This document shows positions 35,045 to 43,952 of a DNA stretch of 45,553 bases, one piece after another. Within the stretch, counting starts at the first letter, position 1. Each line of letters opens with the position of its first letter. Both the position numbers and the translations under genes were made by a program. The stretch lies in IMG/VR virus record IMGVR_UViG_3300009686_000061, positions 1 through 45,553 of that record, one strand, 5' to 3'. The notes beneath the pieces are model-generated. The model did no database searches. It saw only the letters and a program-made list of their open reading frames with translations, and had not been told where the DNA came from. This stretch comes from a virus.

Positions 35045-36784
35045 GTGGCCCAAATAATTGATGCCTTGTATGTAAGTTTGGGTTTAGACACCAAAGGCTT
35101 CAAGGAAGGCTCCAAGCAGGCCAGCAAGTCATTCAAAGACACCGGCGCAGAGGCAGCACGCACCGCGAAGGATATGGAAGCCCGGGGCGCTCAAGCGGCT
35201 CAGTTCTTCTCAAAGCTTCGCAATGAAGCGCTGGGTCTGCTGGCCATATTCACGGCTGGCGTGGGCATCAAGAGCTTTGTTGAAAGCACGGTCAATAGCG
35301 CGTCAAACCTTGGCCGCTTGTCGGATAACTTGGGCATCAGCACTGAAAAGCTGTCTGCCTATGGCCGCGCCAGCGAAATCGCTGGCGGCTCTGCTGAGAG
35401 CATGGTTGCGCAGTTGAAGGCGTCGTCCGGCGCTGTATCAGCCTTTAAAAACGGCATGATGACCGATGGCACCGCCAAGTCGTTCATGTTCGGACTGAAT
35501 GAGAATGATCTGAAGAATGGTGAAGCGTATCTGCTTGGGCAGGCTCGCGTGATCCATAACGCCTTCAAGAAAGACCCGGCAGACGCGAAGTTCAAAGCCG
35601 ATCAGATGGGCTTGAGCGAAGAATCGTTTAACCTACTGAAAAAAGGTCCAGAGGCTGTATTGGCTTTGGTGGCCGCACAGCAAAAGCACTCGAAAATCTC
35701 CCGCGAAGATGCCGACAAGCTCGATCAACTGCGCGTCAAGTTCATTGATTTCAAGGCCACGATTGAAGGCGTTTCGCAACGTATCCTGATAACGCTTCAG
35801 CCTGTATTTGAAAAGATGCTGGTAAAGTTTGGCGAGTGGGCGACATGGCTTGAGGCGCATCAAGACGATATTAAGGCGTGGGTTGAGAAAGCGATTGACA
35901 GCGTTGTGAAATTCGCCAAAGAGCTAGATAAAGCTGCTGAATCGGTCGGCGGATGGAAGAATGTATTGATTGCATTGGTTGCGTTGCAGTTTGCACCGTT
36001 CATTGCAAGCGCTGTTTCTCTGGCCGCATCGCTTATGAGTGTTGGCACCGCGCTCGGGGTAATCGGCGTATCAGGCGCGGCTGCTCTTGCAATGTTGGCG
36101 AAACTCGGGATTGTCGGCACGCTGCTGATGCATTCCGAGGGTCTAAATAAAGACGAAGATAAGGAGCTTGAGCGCCGAAAAAATGGTGGCAGCTCTGGAC
36201 GCTCTGCAAGCGGAAGCGTAACGGATGGAACCAAGCCATCCCCCACAGCGGGCGCAACCGCTGAAATGTTCCGCAATCTTGAGGCAAAAAATAACCTTCC
36301 ATTTGGCACTCTGGATTCAATGTGGCAACAAGAGTCAGGGCGCGGCAAGAACATGCTTTCGCCGAAGGGTGCGAAGGGTCACTTCCAGTTCATGGACGCC
36401 ACCGCCAAGCAGTACGGCGTTACCGATCCCAATGACCTGGCTCAATCAGCAGACGGCGCAGCTCGCATGATGGGCGAACTGATGCGGCAAAGTGGCGAGA
36501 GCTTCCCGATGGCGCTGGCTAAATACAACTTCGGACAAGGTAACTTGGCTCGAACTGGCATGGGAAAGCTTCCGATTGAAACGCAAAACTATCTGTCTCA
36601 GGTTCAAGGCCGGATGGGCAATGGCGGGCGCGGATCACAAGGCGTTAGCACCTCCGAGACTGTTATCAATGGCGGCGTGCAGATTGTGACCCAGGCCACC
36701 GATGCTAAAGAAATGGCCCGCGATGCTGAAAAGCAGATCAAAACAATCATGTTCACGGCACAAGCCAATACCGGACTCCAATAA
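35045..36784 (+). CDS. Tape measure protein with lytic transglycosylase domain
   Basis: A 579-aa protein, GTG start at 35045 with AGGA upstream. The N-terminus (MAQIIDALYVSLGLDTKGFK) and helical region with a hydrophobic stretch (about 310-365) are typical of tape measures; it sets tail length. Residues about 410-530 are a soluble lytic transglycosylase domain: W-Q-Q-E-S-G-R-G-K-N-M-L-S-P-K-G-A-K-G-H-F-Q-F-M with the catalytic glutamate, then A-K-Y-N-F-G-Q-G-N. This should open peptidoglycan during DNA entry. Confidence 0.85.
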   Translation: MAQIIDALYVSLGLDTKGFKEGSKQASKSFKDTGAEAARTAKDMEARGAQAAQFFSKLRNEALGLLAIFTAGVGIKSFVESTVNSASNLGRLSDNLGISTEKLSAYGRASEIAGGSAESMVAQLKASSGAVSAFKNGMMTDGTAKSFMFGLNENDLKNGEAYLLGQARVIHNAFKKDPADAKFKADQMGLSEESFNLLKKGPEAVLALVAAQQKHSKISREDADKLDQLRVKFIDFKATIEGVSQRILITLQPVFEKMLVKFGEWATWLEAHQDDIKAWVEKAIDSVVKFAKELDKAAESVGGWKNVLIALVALQFAPFIASAVSLAASLMSVGTALGVIGVSGAAALAMLAKLGIVGTLLMHSEGLNKDEDKELERRKNGGSSGRSASGSVTDGTKPSPTAGATAEMFRNLEAKNNLPFGTLDSMWQQESGRGKNMLSPKGAKGHFQFMDATAKQYGVTDPNDLAQSADGAARMMGELMRQSGESFPMALAKYNFGQGNLARTGMGKLPIETQNYLSQVQGRMGNGGRGSQGVSTSETVINGGVQIVTQATDAKEMARDAEKQIKTIMFTAQANTGLQ

Positions 36785-37987
36785 ATGAGCTTGATCCCTT
36801 TCCCTGATGTGCCCAATGTGCCAGGCGTACCCGCTGTCTTTCGGAGTATCACCGTCCCCACGGTTGATCAGATCGTCAAGATGGCAATGGGTGCAGCGGC
36901 AGAGGCGATATTTGGTAAAACGGTATGGGCCATCTATGAGGATGTGCCCGCCGTGCCTGCTGTAGTTTCGACTGAAACGAAAGAGATTCAAACCCAACTT
37001 GATCAGATTAATGCCGATTGGGGTGTCGAGCTAAAGAAGTCGGACGCGCTGCAGGTGACGATTAACTCGGAATATGAGCAAATGAAAGCGGCCACCGCTG
37101 CGGGAGATACGGCGAAAGCGGCCACCATTCAGGCATCTATCAATACGAACGAATCAGCGCAATCAACCATTATTAACGCTGCGGACGCCAAGTACCGGGG
37201 GCCAAAGGAGGCGCTACAGGGCCAGATTGCAGAGTCTGACGGTGGATCGCCGGGTTCGCCAGCGGTTGCCGCCACCATCACCGAGGCTCTGATACCCGAT
37301 TCATTCCTTGACATTGATTACAAGCAAGACACGCGAGTCTCTCAATACCCGCAGGAAGAGGGCGCATTTGCAAGTTACAACAAAGTGGGCACGCCTTACG
37401 ACTGCCGCGTAAAAATGGCAATCGGAGGGGATGAAGCCAAACGCACCGCCTTTCTGGACAAGTGCGATCTGATGCTGAATACGACCGACCTGTATACGGT
37501 GGTGACACCCAATGCCACCTATTTGAATGCCTCGCTGCAAAACTACCGATACCGGCGCGAGAGCAAAAACGGCGTATCGATTCTGACGGTGGAATTGTGG
37601 TTTATCGAGGTAAGGATTACGGCCGTCGCAGAGTTCTCGCCCATCGCGGAGACTGACGCGCCCGTCGCCAGCGCAGAGGATGCCACGCCAGAGACTGACG
37701 GAAAAGCAGCCGCAGCCGACCCAGTAAGCGACGGTCAAGTGCAAGCGGTTGAGCCGACGCCAGCACAGGACGCGCCGACCAACTTTGTATCGGGTAGCTC
37801 TAACGACGAATACGACCCGACGACAGACCCCACGTTGTCACCAGCAGCAAGGGCGCAAGCACAGTCTCCCGACCCATCAAAAAACAAGCTGCAAGACCGT
37901 CTCGACAACCCTCCACCGGGCTATAACGAGCAGGAAAAGAAGGACTACAAATTGTGGATGGAAACTAGACCTTGGATCGTTAAATGA
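36785..37987 (+). CDS. Dit-like distal tail/baseplate hub protein
   Basis: A 400-aa protein. The centre (D-I-D-Y-K-Q-D-T-R-V-S-Q-Y-P-Q-E-E-G-A-F-A-S-Y-N-K-V and Y-D-C-R-V-K-M-A-I-G-G) is the Dit-like N-terminal domain pattern. Residues 55-165 before it are a helical insert with coiled-coil character; the C-terminal 110 residues are acidic, proline-rich and probably disordered. It starts immediately after the tape measure stop. Confidence 0.7.
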   Translation: MSLIPFPDVPNVPGVPAVFRSITVPTVDQIVKMAMGAAAEAIFGKTVWAIYEDVPAVPAVVSTETKEIQTQLDQINADWGVELKKSDALQVTINSEYEQMKAATAAGDTAKAATIQASINTNESAQSTIINAADAKYRGPKEALQGQIAESDGGSPGSPAVAATITEALIPDSFLDIDYKQDTRVSQYPQEEGAFASYNKVGTPYDCRVKMAIGGDEAKRTAFLDKCDLMLNTTDLYTVVTPNATYLNASLQNYRYRRESKNGVSILTVELWFIEVRITAVAEFSPIAETDAPVASAEDATPETDGKAAAADPVSDGQVQAVEPTPAQDAPTNFVSGSSNDEYDPTTDPTLSPAARAQAQSPDPSKNKLQDRLDNPPPGYNEQEKKDYKLWMETRPWIVK

Positions 37988-38298
37988 AACAAACCACCGT
38001 TAAGGTGCTGGTCATTCCAGTACGTCAAAAGCCATCGCAAACACTCAGCGTCATGCTGGGCGGTCAGAATTGCAAGATCAATCTTTACCAGAAAACGACT
38101 GGGATGTACGTCGATCTGTTTGTCAACAATGTGGCGGTGTTCACGACCAAGCTAGGCCGTGACCGCTTGAGCATGACAGGCAAGCAATACCACGGCTTTG
38201 TCGGTGACTTGTATTTCAAAGACCTGAGAGGCGCGGCTGATCCGCATTACTCAGAGCTTGGCAAGCGGTTTATCTTGGGGTACGCGGTGCCGGTTTGA
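37984..38298 (+). CDS. Baseplate plug-like protein
   Basis: A 104-aa beta-barrel-like protein (MKQTTVKVLVIPVRQKPSQT) with V-M-L-G-G-Q-N-C-K-I-N-L-Y-Q-K-T-T and D-L-Y-F-K-D-L-R-G. This matches the phage baseplate plug family (DUF6983). ATGA overlap with the gene before. Confidence 0.7.
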   Translation: MKQTTVKVLVIPVRQKPSQTLSVMLGGQNCKINLYQKTTGMYVDLFVNNVAVFTTKLGRDRLSMTGKQYHGFVGDLYFKDLRGAADPHYSELGKRFILGYAVPV

Positions 38299-38299
38299 G

Positions 38300-38653
38300 T
38301 TACTTCAGAGGCTGGAACTGTGGCTTTCCGTCGCGTAGACATAGGTTTCTCATTTGAGAGCCAAGCGCCTCGCCTCCCGCGTAAGCGAAGTCGGGATCAA
38401 AGTAAACAGTGTTGATAGCCTGCTTTACGACCTCTACCGATATCTCCCGGCGTTCGTTAGCTGCCGACTGACGGATTGACCTTAGCGCTTCGGCGGGCGG
38501 TAGACCATAGTTTCGGAAGCTGGAAGCGGATGAAAACAACCCGCCGTAATGAAGGCACCTTGTGAACTTTTCTTGGGCGCTTTCCTTTACCCCTTCGGAG
38601 CGGCTTACCAATGAGAGAAGAGCAAGAGATAAAAGAACTGTTATTTTTTTCAT
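38300..38653 (-). CDS. Secreted accessory protein (moron) on the opposite strand of the tail operon
   Basis: A 117-aa protein with a signal peptide (MKKITVLLSLALLSLVSRSE), AAGGGA before the ATG, and a mature part with R-C-L-H-Y-G-G-L-F-S-S-A-S-S-F-R-N-Y-G-L, V-V-K-Q-A-I-N-T-V-Y and M-R-N-L-C-L. The same features in the same order occur in 13462-13779, so it is a paralogue. It is the only minus-strand gene in the late region and fits exactly between two plus-strand genes, the signature of a moron expressed from its own promoter in the lysogen. Confidence 0.72.
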   Translation of the reverse strand: MKKITVLLSLALLSLVSRSEGVKESAQEKFTRCLHYGGLFSSASSFRNYGLPPAEALRSIRQSAANERREISVEVVKQAINTVYFDPDFAYAGGEALGSQMRNLCLRDGKPQFQPLK

Positions 38654-38668
38654 ATAAATCCCTTAAAA

Positions 38669-39532
38669 ATGACCTCATACGCACAACGAAAAATCGACGT
38701 GACCATCAACTTAGGCGAAGGTCAATTCGGTGACGACAAGGGTTTGGACGTGACTTTAACAGGCCACCGCGTATCGGCTCAGTTTCTCTATGCGGGGAAT
38801 CATAGTCAGGGAGAGGCTCATATCCGAATCTACGGCCTGCCGCTGGACATGATGAATAAGTTATCGGGCAGGGGGCCATTCGCAATACAACAAAGAACGG
38901 ACACCATCTTAGTTGCTGCGGGTGACGAAGTAGGCCCAATGTCAGTTGTCTACCAAGGCCAAATTATCAGAGCCTTTGCAGATTTTGAAGCGGCACCCGA
39001 AGTTGTTTTCAACATCGTTTCTTTGGCTGCTGCTGTAAATTCTGTCCGCGCCGTCAATGCCAACTCTTACGTCGGAACGATTGACGCTGCCGTAGTCATG
39101 GAAGAGTTTGCACGGGTTATGGGTCTTGGCTTTGAGGGAAATGACGTGTCGGTCATGCTGCAAAACCCGTACTACTGCGGGACGATGCTGCAACAGGTCA
39201 AAGACTGCGCCAAAGAAGCGGGGATTGAGTTCTCGATTGAGCTTGGGAAGTTAGTGATTTACAACCGCTACGGGAGCCGTTTGCTTGGCGACCCGGTAGA
39301 AATCAACGTTGAAACCGGGATGATTGGCTACCCCAGCTTTGCCTCGCAGGGTGTATCGGTTAAAACAATTTTCAATCCTGACCTTGTTTTAGCGAGGCAG
39401 GTGAACATCACCAGTTCACTGCAGGCCGCATGTGGACTTTGGACGGCCTACGCGGTGGCCCACACGATTGAAAGCGAAACACCGGGCGGTCAATGGGTTA
39501 CGACAATTAATTGCAATAAGGCGAATATATGA
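38669..39532 (+). CDS. Baseplate hub protein (gpD-like)
   Basis: A 287-aa protein (MTSYAQRKIDVTINLGEGQF) with A-H-I-R-I-Y-G-L-P and Y-Q-G-Q-I-I-R-A-F-A-D, a tail-hub fold seen in phages with Gp138-type spikes. It ends in an ATGA overlap with the spike gene. Confidence 0.72.
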   Translation: MTSYAQRKIDVTINLGEGQFGDDKGLDVTLTGHRVSAQFLYAGNHSQGEAHIRIYGLPLDMMNKLSGRGPFAIQQRTDTILVAAGDEVGPMSVVYQGQIIRAFADFEAAPEVVFNIVSLAAAVNSVRAVNANSYVGTIDAAVVMEEFARVMGLGFEGNDVSVMLQNPYYCGTMLQQVKDCAKEAGIEFSIELGKLVIYNRYGSRLLGDPVEINVETGMIGYPSFASQGVSVKTIFNPDLVLARQVNITSSLQAACGLWTAYAVAHTIESETPGGQWVTTINCNKANI

Positions 39533-40284
39533 GTGAATTTGGTCATGCAGGCACATCCACCCCGTCAAGCGATAGAAGCGAGTTCAATGCGGTTCAATTC
39601 GTGGTCGAGCAAGCCCTATCCCGCATGAACACAGCCACGCTGGTGGAGGTAGTGTCAGTCACCAACTCGGGCGGATTGTCTCCCGCTGGCTTCGTTGATG
39701 TGCAGCCACTGGTGAATCAAACGGATGGATCAAAGAATGCCACCGCCCACGGCGTTATCCGAAGCCTTCCCTACACCCGCATTCAAGGCGGCGCAAATGC
39801 CATCATCATCGACCCGCAAGTGGGCGACATTGGTATCGCAGTATTTGCAGATCACGACATTACAACGGTAGCAACCACCAAAGGGCAGGCTAACCCCGGC
39901 TCATGGCGGCGCTTCTCGATGGCGGACGGCCTGTATATTGGCGGCGTCCTCAATGGCATGCCTTCCCAATATGTGCAGTTCTCCACGGCTGGCATCAAGA
40001 TTCATTCACCTTCAGCCGTGATCCTTGACGCGCCGGATGTGCAGATCACCGCAGCAACTGTTGAGATCAACGCCAGCACCTCCACCACCGTGACGACGCC
40101 AACTTTCACAGTGAACGGCGCAACGGTCATGAATGGCACGATTTCGCAGACGGGCGGAGGTACATCAACCTTCACCGGCAACATGAGCACTACTGGCTCT
40201 GTATCGTCGCAAGGGACTGTCCTGCACACGCATACCCATAGCGGCGTGCAGCCGGGCGCAGGTAACACAGGAGCACCCGTATGA
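39529..40284 (+). CDS. Gp138-type membrane-puncturing spike
   Basis: A 251-aa protein. An OB-fold N-terminal domain (residues 25-115, V-E-V-V-S-V-T-N, G-F-V-D-V-Q-P-L-V, G-D-I-G-I-A-V-F-A-D-H-D) is followed by a repetitive beta-helix stalk (SAVILDAPDVQITAATVEIN). The apex is H-T-H-T-H-S-G-V-Q-P-G-A-G-N-T-G-A-P-V; paired histidines bind iron in such spike tips. It pierces the outer membrane on contraction. Confidence 0.85.
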   Translation: MSEFGHAGTSTPSSDRSEFNAVQFVVEQALSRMNTATLVEVVSVTNSGGLSPAGFVDVQPLVNQTDGSKNATAHGVIRSLPYTRIQGGANAIIIDPQVGDIGIAVFADHDITTVATTKGQANPGSWRRFSMADGLYIGGVLNGMPSQYVQFSTAGIKIHSPSAVILDAPDVQITAATVEINASTSTTVTTPTFTVNGATVMNGTISQTGGGTSTFTGNMSTTGSVSSQGTVLHTHTHSGVQPGAGNTGAPV

Positions 40285-40631
40285 AGTCGATTTTGCTAGA
40301 TCGCAAGGCATTGGATCTGGTCCTTGATATTGCCGGGAACATCGCAGTCTGCAAAGAGCCATACGCCATTACGCAAGACGTAGCGTGCGCCTGCCGCCTT
40401 TTCTCGGGCGAGCTCTGGTATCAGTCAAACAAGGGCGTTCCGTACTTCAGCGAGATTCTCGGCAAGTGGCCGCCCATGTCGCTTGTCCAGGCGAGGCTTA
40501 CTGAAGCGGCGTTGACCGTGCCCGGCGTCGTATCGGCGCAGGTCGTCATTAGGTCGTTGAACTCCCGGACGATCACCGGGCAAGTCCAATTCATCGACAC
40601 AGCGGGCGCAGCGCATCAAGCCAGCTTTTAA
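40281..40631 (+). CDS. Baseplate wedge protein (gp25/W-like)
   Basis: A 116-aa protein between spike and baseplate J, the place of gp25/gpW-like wedge proteins. Features include A-I-T-Q-D-V-A-C-A-C-R-L-F-S-G-E-L-W-Y and a later strand pair. Overlaps the spike gene by four bases and is followed by a terminator. Confidence 0.68.
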   Translation: MKSILLDRKALDLVLDIAGNIAVCKEPYAITQDVACACRLFSGELWYQSNKGVPYFSEILGKWPPMSLVQARLTEAALTVPGVVSAQVVIRSLNSRTITGQVQFIDTAGAAHQASF

Positions 40632-40650
40632 ACCAAAGCAACCCCATTCG

Positions 40651-40673
40651 GCACCTTTTGAGGTGCTTTTTTT
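40651..40673 (+). terminator. Intrinsic terminator within the baseplate genes
   Basis: GCACCT/AGGTGC (40651-40656/40661-40666) with a TTTG loop and T7, then ACGCC. Confidence 0.82.
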
Positions 40674-40696
40674 ACGCCCAAAATTAAGGAGAAGGA

Positions 40697-41911
40697 ATGT
40701 CAGCAACCAGCGTGCCAGCCGTTAAATTTACGCAAACCGGGCTTGTTCTTCCGCTTGAGTCGGCCATTCTTGCGGGAGTTGTCGCAGACATAAACACGGC
40801 TTTCGGTGGTGGCGTTAACCCGGCGCTCGAAACACCTCAAGGCCAGATCGCCAGCAGCACCACAGCAATCATCGGTGACGCAAACAGCACCTTTGCCAAT
40901 TTCGTCAACCAAGTGAACCCCGACTATGCAGACGGCTTCATGCAGGACGCTATCGGGCGGATTTACTTCATTAACCGCAACCCGGCGACCTACACCACGG
41001 CGCTGTGCAATTGCACCGGACTGGTGGGTACGGTGATCCCGATTGGCGCAATGGCTTCCGACAGCGCGGGCAATCGCTACCTGGCCACCGCAGCGGGAAC
41101 CATCCCAGCAGGCGGCGTTGTCTCGCTGCCGTTCTCTTGCACGGTTAGCGGCCCCAAAAGCTGCCCGGCTGGATCACTGGCGAAGATTTACAAAGCCATT
41201 CCGGGCTGGGACTCGATCACCAATCCCGCTGATGGAACGCTCGGATCATTAGTCGAAAGCCGCGCAGACTTCGCTTATCGCCGTCAGCAGTCCGTCGCCT
41301 TGAACGCGCAGGGCTCACTGGCCTCGATCTACGCCGCTGTGTTCAACGTGGCGGGCGTGCTTGATGTGTACGCAGCGGAAAACTCGACCAATGCCGCCGT
41401 GCTGGTGGGCGCTACCAATTTCAGCCTAGCACCTCACTCGCTGTATGTTGCTGCGGTGGGCGGGCTGTCAACGGACATTGCGCAAGCGATCTGGACGAAG
41501 AAAGATACCGGCTGCGATTACAACGGGAACACCAGTGTGACGGTGACGGATACCAGTGGCTACAACGCGCCATTTCCGACCTACGCGGTGAAGTACCAAG
41601 TCCCCGTATCACTGCCGATCCTGTTTGCGGTGCAGATCACAAGTAGCCCATCGCTGCCGTCGAATATCGTGGCACTGGTGCAAGCGGCCATCGTGGCGGC
41701 ATTCTCGGGCTCTGATGGCGGGCAGCGTGCGCGAATTGCCTCCACGATCTTTGCCAGCCGCTTCTATGCGCCGGTTGCGTTGATTAGTTCGTCGGTTTCG
41801 ATTGTGTCGATTCTGATTGGAAAGACCACGGCAACGCTGAATTCTGTAGCAGTCGGGATTGACCAGTCGCCTACGGTGACAGCGGCGAATATCGTTGTGA
41901 CGCTGGTGTAG
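40697..41911 (+). CDS. Baseplate J-like protein
   Basis: A 404-aa protein with family signs: an N-terminal D-I-N-T-A-F-G-G-G-V-N-P-A-L-E-T-P-Q-G-Q, Q-V-N-P-D-Y-A-D-G-F-M-Q-D-A-I-G-R-I-Y-F, and E-S-R-A-D-F-A-Y-R-R-Q-Q-S-V. It forms the baseplate periphery that triggers contraction. Length is typical. AAGGAG precedes the ATG. Confidence 0.87.
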   Translation: MSATSVPAVKFTQTGLVLPLESAILAGVVADINTAFGGGVNPALETPQGQIASSTTAIIGDANSTFANFVNQVNPDYADGFMQDAIGRIYFINRNPATYTTALCNCTGLVGTVIPIGAMASDSAGNRYLATAAGTIPAGGVVSLPFSCTVSGPKSCPAGSLAKIYKAIPGWDSITNPADGTLGSLVESRADFAYRRQQSVALNAQGSLASIYAAVFNVAGVLDVYAAENSTNAAVLVGATNFSLAPHSLYVAAVGGLSTDIAQAIWTKKDTGCDYNGNTSVTVTDTSGYNAPFPTYAVKYQVPVSLPILFAVQITSSPSLPSNIVALVQAAIVAAFSGSDGGQRARIASTIFASRFYAPVALISSSVSIVSILIGKTTATLNSVAVGIDQSPTVTAANIVVTLV

Positions 41912-41913
41912 CT

Positions 41914-42552
41914 ATGAAGAACTTTGAGCAGACCATTGTCAGTCAGTACGGCAATAGCCCGACCATCGTCGCCCTGGTCACGAACATGAACCAGTACATC
42001 GACCAGACGGCGAACTTTCAGCAGTTCTACGACTTCGTGTGGAACGTGAACACCGCGCAGGGCTTCGGTTTGGATATTTGGGGTCGCATCGTAGACGTGA
42101 AACGGGCGCTGCAAATCAATGCGCCGGTCACGAACTTCGGCTTTCAGGATGGCGTGAAAGACACCGCGCCATTCGGACAAGCTCCGTTCTATGCGGGCGT
42201 ACCGGCGACCAGCACCTACATGCTGTCAGACGATGCTTACCGGACTTTGATTCTGGCCAAGGCGCTGGCGAACATCAGCGCTACCACTTCGCAAGCCCTG
42301 AATCAGCTACTGCGCAACCTATTTCCAAATCGCGGTCGCTGCTACGTGAATGACATTGGCGGCATGGCGATGCGCTACACCTTTGAGTTCTATTTGCAGC
42401 CATACGAGGTGGCGATTGTCACCAGTAGCGGAGTCTTGCCGCATGGCGCAGGCGTCAGCGTGAGCGTTCTACAGATCGACATACCCAACACCTTCGGCTT
42501 TGCAGGCTCTGGCTTGCAACCCTTCGGACAAGGTTCTTTTTACGCCCCTTGA
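41914..42552 (+). CDS. DUF2612 baseplate/tail protein
   Basis: A 212-aa protein. N-terminus F-W-like helices, then N-T-A-Q-G-F-G-L-D-I-W-G-R-I-V, L-S-D-D-A-Y-R-T-L-I-L-A-K-A-L-A-N-I, and two F-G-Q-(A/G)-x-F-Y segments. This is the DUF2612 family found between baseplate J and tail fibres, probably the fibre-attachment protein. Confidence 0.82.
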   Translation: MKNFEQTIVSQYGNSPTIVALVTNMNQYIDQTANFQQFYDFVWNVNTAQGFGLDIWGRIVDVKRALQINAPVTNFGFQDGVKDTAPFGQAPFYAGVPATSTYMLSDDAYRTLILAKALANISATTSQALNQLLRNLFPNRGRCYVNDIGGMAMRYTFEFYLQPYEVAIVTSSGVLPHGAGVSVSVLQIDIPNTFGFAGSGLQPFGQGSFYAP

Positions 42553-42574
42553 TTTTCCCCTTACTTAGTTTATG

Positions 42575-42598
42575 GCCCGTCTAGCACGGGCTTTTTTT
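42575..42598 (+). terminator. Intrinsic terminator before the tail fibre gene
   Basis: GCCCGT/ACGGGC (42575-42580/42586-42591) with a CTAGC loop and a T7 run. Confidence 0.82.
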
Positions 42599-42620
42599 CG
42601 TCCAATGGAAAGGTAAAAAA

Positions 42621-43940
42621 ATGCCAATTACTCGGCCAGTAAATCTACAGACTCCATTTGCGAGTTCTGGAATCAAGAACACAATCCCGGTTGCATCGCA
42701 AATCGGCATCACCAATGGCGCAGCATCGTTCGCCGATGGATTCCCGCCACTGACCATGACGCCCATTGCAGCCGGTGGTGTACCGCCTTCCGGCATGGAT
42801 ATGAATGGCGTGTTGAATGCACTCTCGCAGCACACGACATTTTTAGGTGCTGGTGGTCGGTATCAATTTGATGCGGCACTGTCAACGGCTATCGGTGGCT
42901 ACCCGGTTGGGGTTGTACTGCAAGACGATACAGGTTTGAATTCATATGTCAATATTCTTGCGGCCAATACAACCAACTTCAATAGCACACCGTCGTCAAT
43001 TGGCGTTTCGTGGATTCCCTATGCGGGGCAGGCTGCAACTCAATCGGGGCGCAATACATCAGCCGTTGCAACCGGAACTTCGGACGCATTGACGGCGGCG
43101 TTTAGCCCTGTTATTTTGGCGATCACAAACGGCATGATGATTTCGGTTCGTGCCGGCCTCGCCAATGCCACGACAACACCCACATTCTCGCCCAACGGCT
43201 TGACCGCAAAAACCATCGTCAAAGGCGCAGGCTCTGCGCTTGCGGCCGGTGACATCGCAGGGGCTGGGCACTGGATAGAACTTCAATATGACCTGACTCT
43301 GGATAAGTGGGTGCTGCTTAACCCAGCAAAGGGCATCAACCTAAATGCAGGCCCTACGATTCAAGTGTTCTCGGTAAATGGAACTTATACCAAGCCATCT
43401 AGCGTAAAAAGATTGCGTATCCGTGTTATTGGCGGTGGCGGTGGCGGTGGCGGTGGCGGTGGCGGTGGATTCTCATGTGGTGGCGGGGGCGGCGGCGGGT
43501 CTTCTGAAAAAGTCATTGATGCAAGCGCCATTACAACGGTCGCTGTCGCTGTAGCGGTGGCAACTGGGGCATCTGGTTCCGGAGTCGGAACCACAGGAGG
43601 CGCCAGCAGTTTTGGTGCGTATTGCAGCGCTACCGGAGGAAGCGGAGGTGATGCAAGTTCGACTACATCCGGTGCCTCAAACGGTGGCTCTGGCGGGGTA
43701 GGTGTTGGCGGCGACATAAATGCAGCTGGAAGCCCTGGATTTTCAAATCCAAATCCAAATTGCGGCGGGTCAGGTGGAAGCTCTGCTCTTGGGGGTGGCG
43801 CAAAAGGCGTCCATAACAATGGTAATGGCGGGCCTGGTCTTGCTTATGGAGGCGGGGGCGCTGGAGGAGGAAGTTCTGGAACACCTAATCTCGGTGGAAC
43901 TGGCGCTCCTGGTGTTGTCATCGTCGAAGAATTCTATTGA
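42621..43940 (+). CDS. Tail fibre with glycine-rich tip
   Basis: A 439-aa host-recognition protein. N-terminal attachment region (MPITRPVNLQTPFASSGIKN, G-M-D-M-N-G-V-L-N-A-L-S-Q-H). Residues 230-260 lead into a beta strand R-L-R-I-R-V-I-G, and the last 165 residues are glycine-rich blocks (runs of G, G-G-S-G-G) ending G-A-P-G-V-V-I-V-E-E-F-Y. This glycine-rich adhesin tip is known from several tail fibres, where loops between glycine blocks set host range. Confidence 0.82.
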   Translation: MPITRPVNLQTPFASSGIKNTIPVASQIGITNGAASFADGFPPLTMTPIAAGGVPPSGMDMNGVLNALSQHTTFLGAGGRYQFDAALSTAIGGYPVGVVLQDDTGLNSYVNILAANTTNFNSTPSSIGVSWIPYAGQAATQSGRNTSAVATGTSDALTAAFSPVILAITNGMMISVRAGLANATTTPTFSPNGLTAKTIVKGAGSALAAGDIAGAGHWIELQYDLTLDKWVLLNPAKGINLNAGPTIQVFSVNGTYTKPSSVKRLRIRVIGGGGGGGGGGGGGFSCGGGGGGGSSEKVIDASAITTVAVAVAVATGASGSGVGTTGGASSFGAYCSATGGSGGDASSTTSGASNGGSGGVGVGGDINAAGSPGFSNPNPNCGGSGGSSALGGGAKGVHNNGNGGPGLAYGGGGAGGGSSGTPNLGGTGAPGVVIVEEFY

Positions 43941-43952
43941 TCAAAGGACCGC

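Noticed and set aside
43385-43819. Minus-strand proline-rich frame
   Set aside because: Mirror image of the glycine-rich fibre codons; poly-proline arises from GGN codons read backwards.
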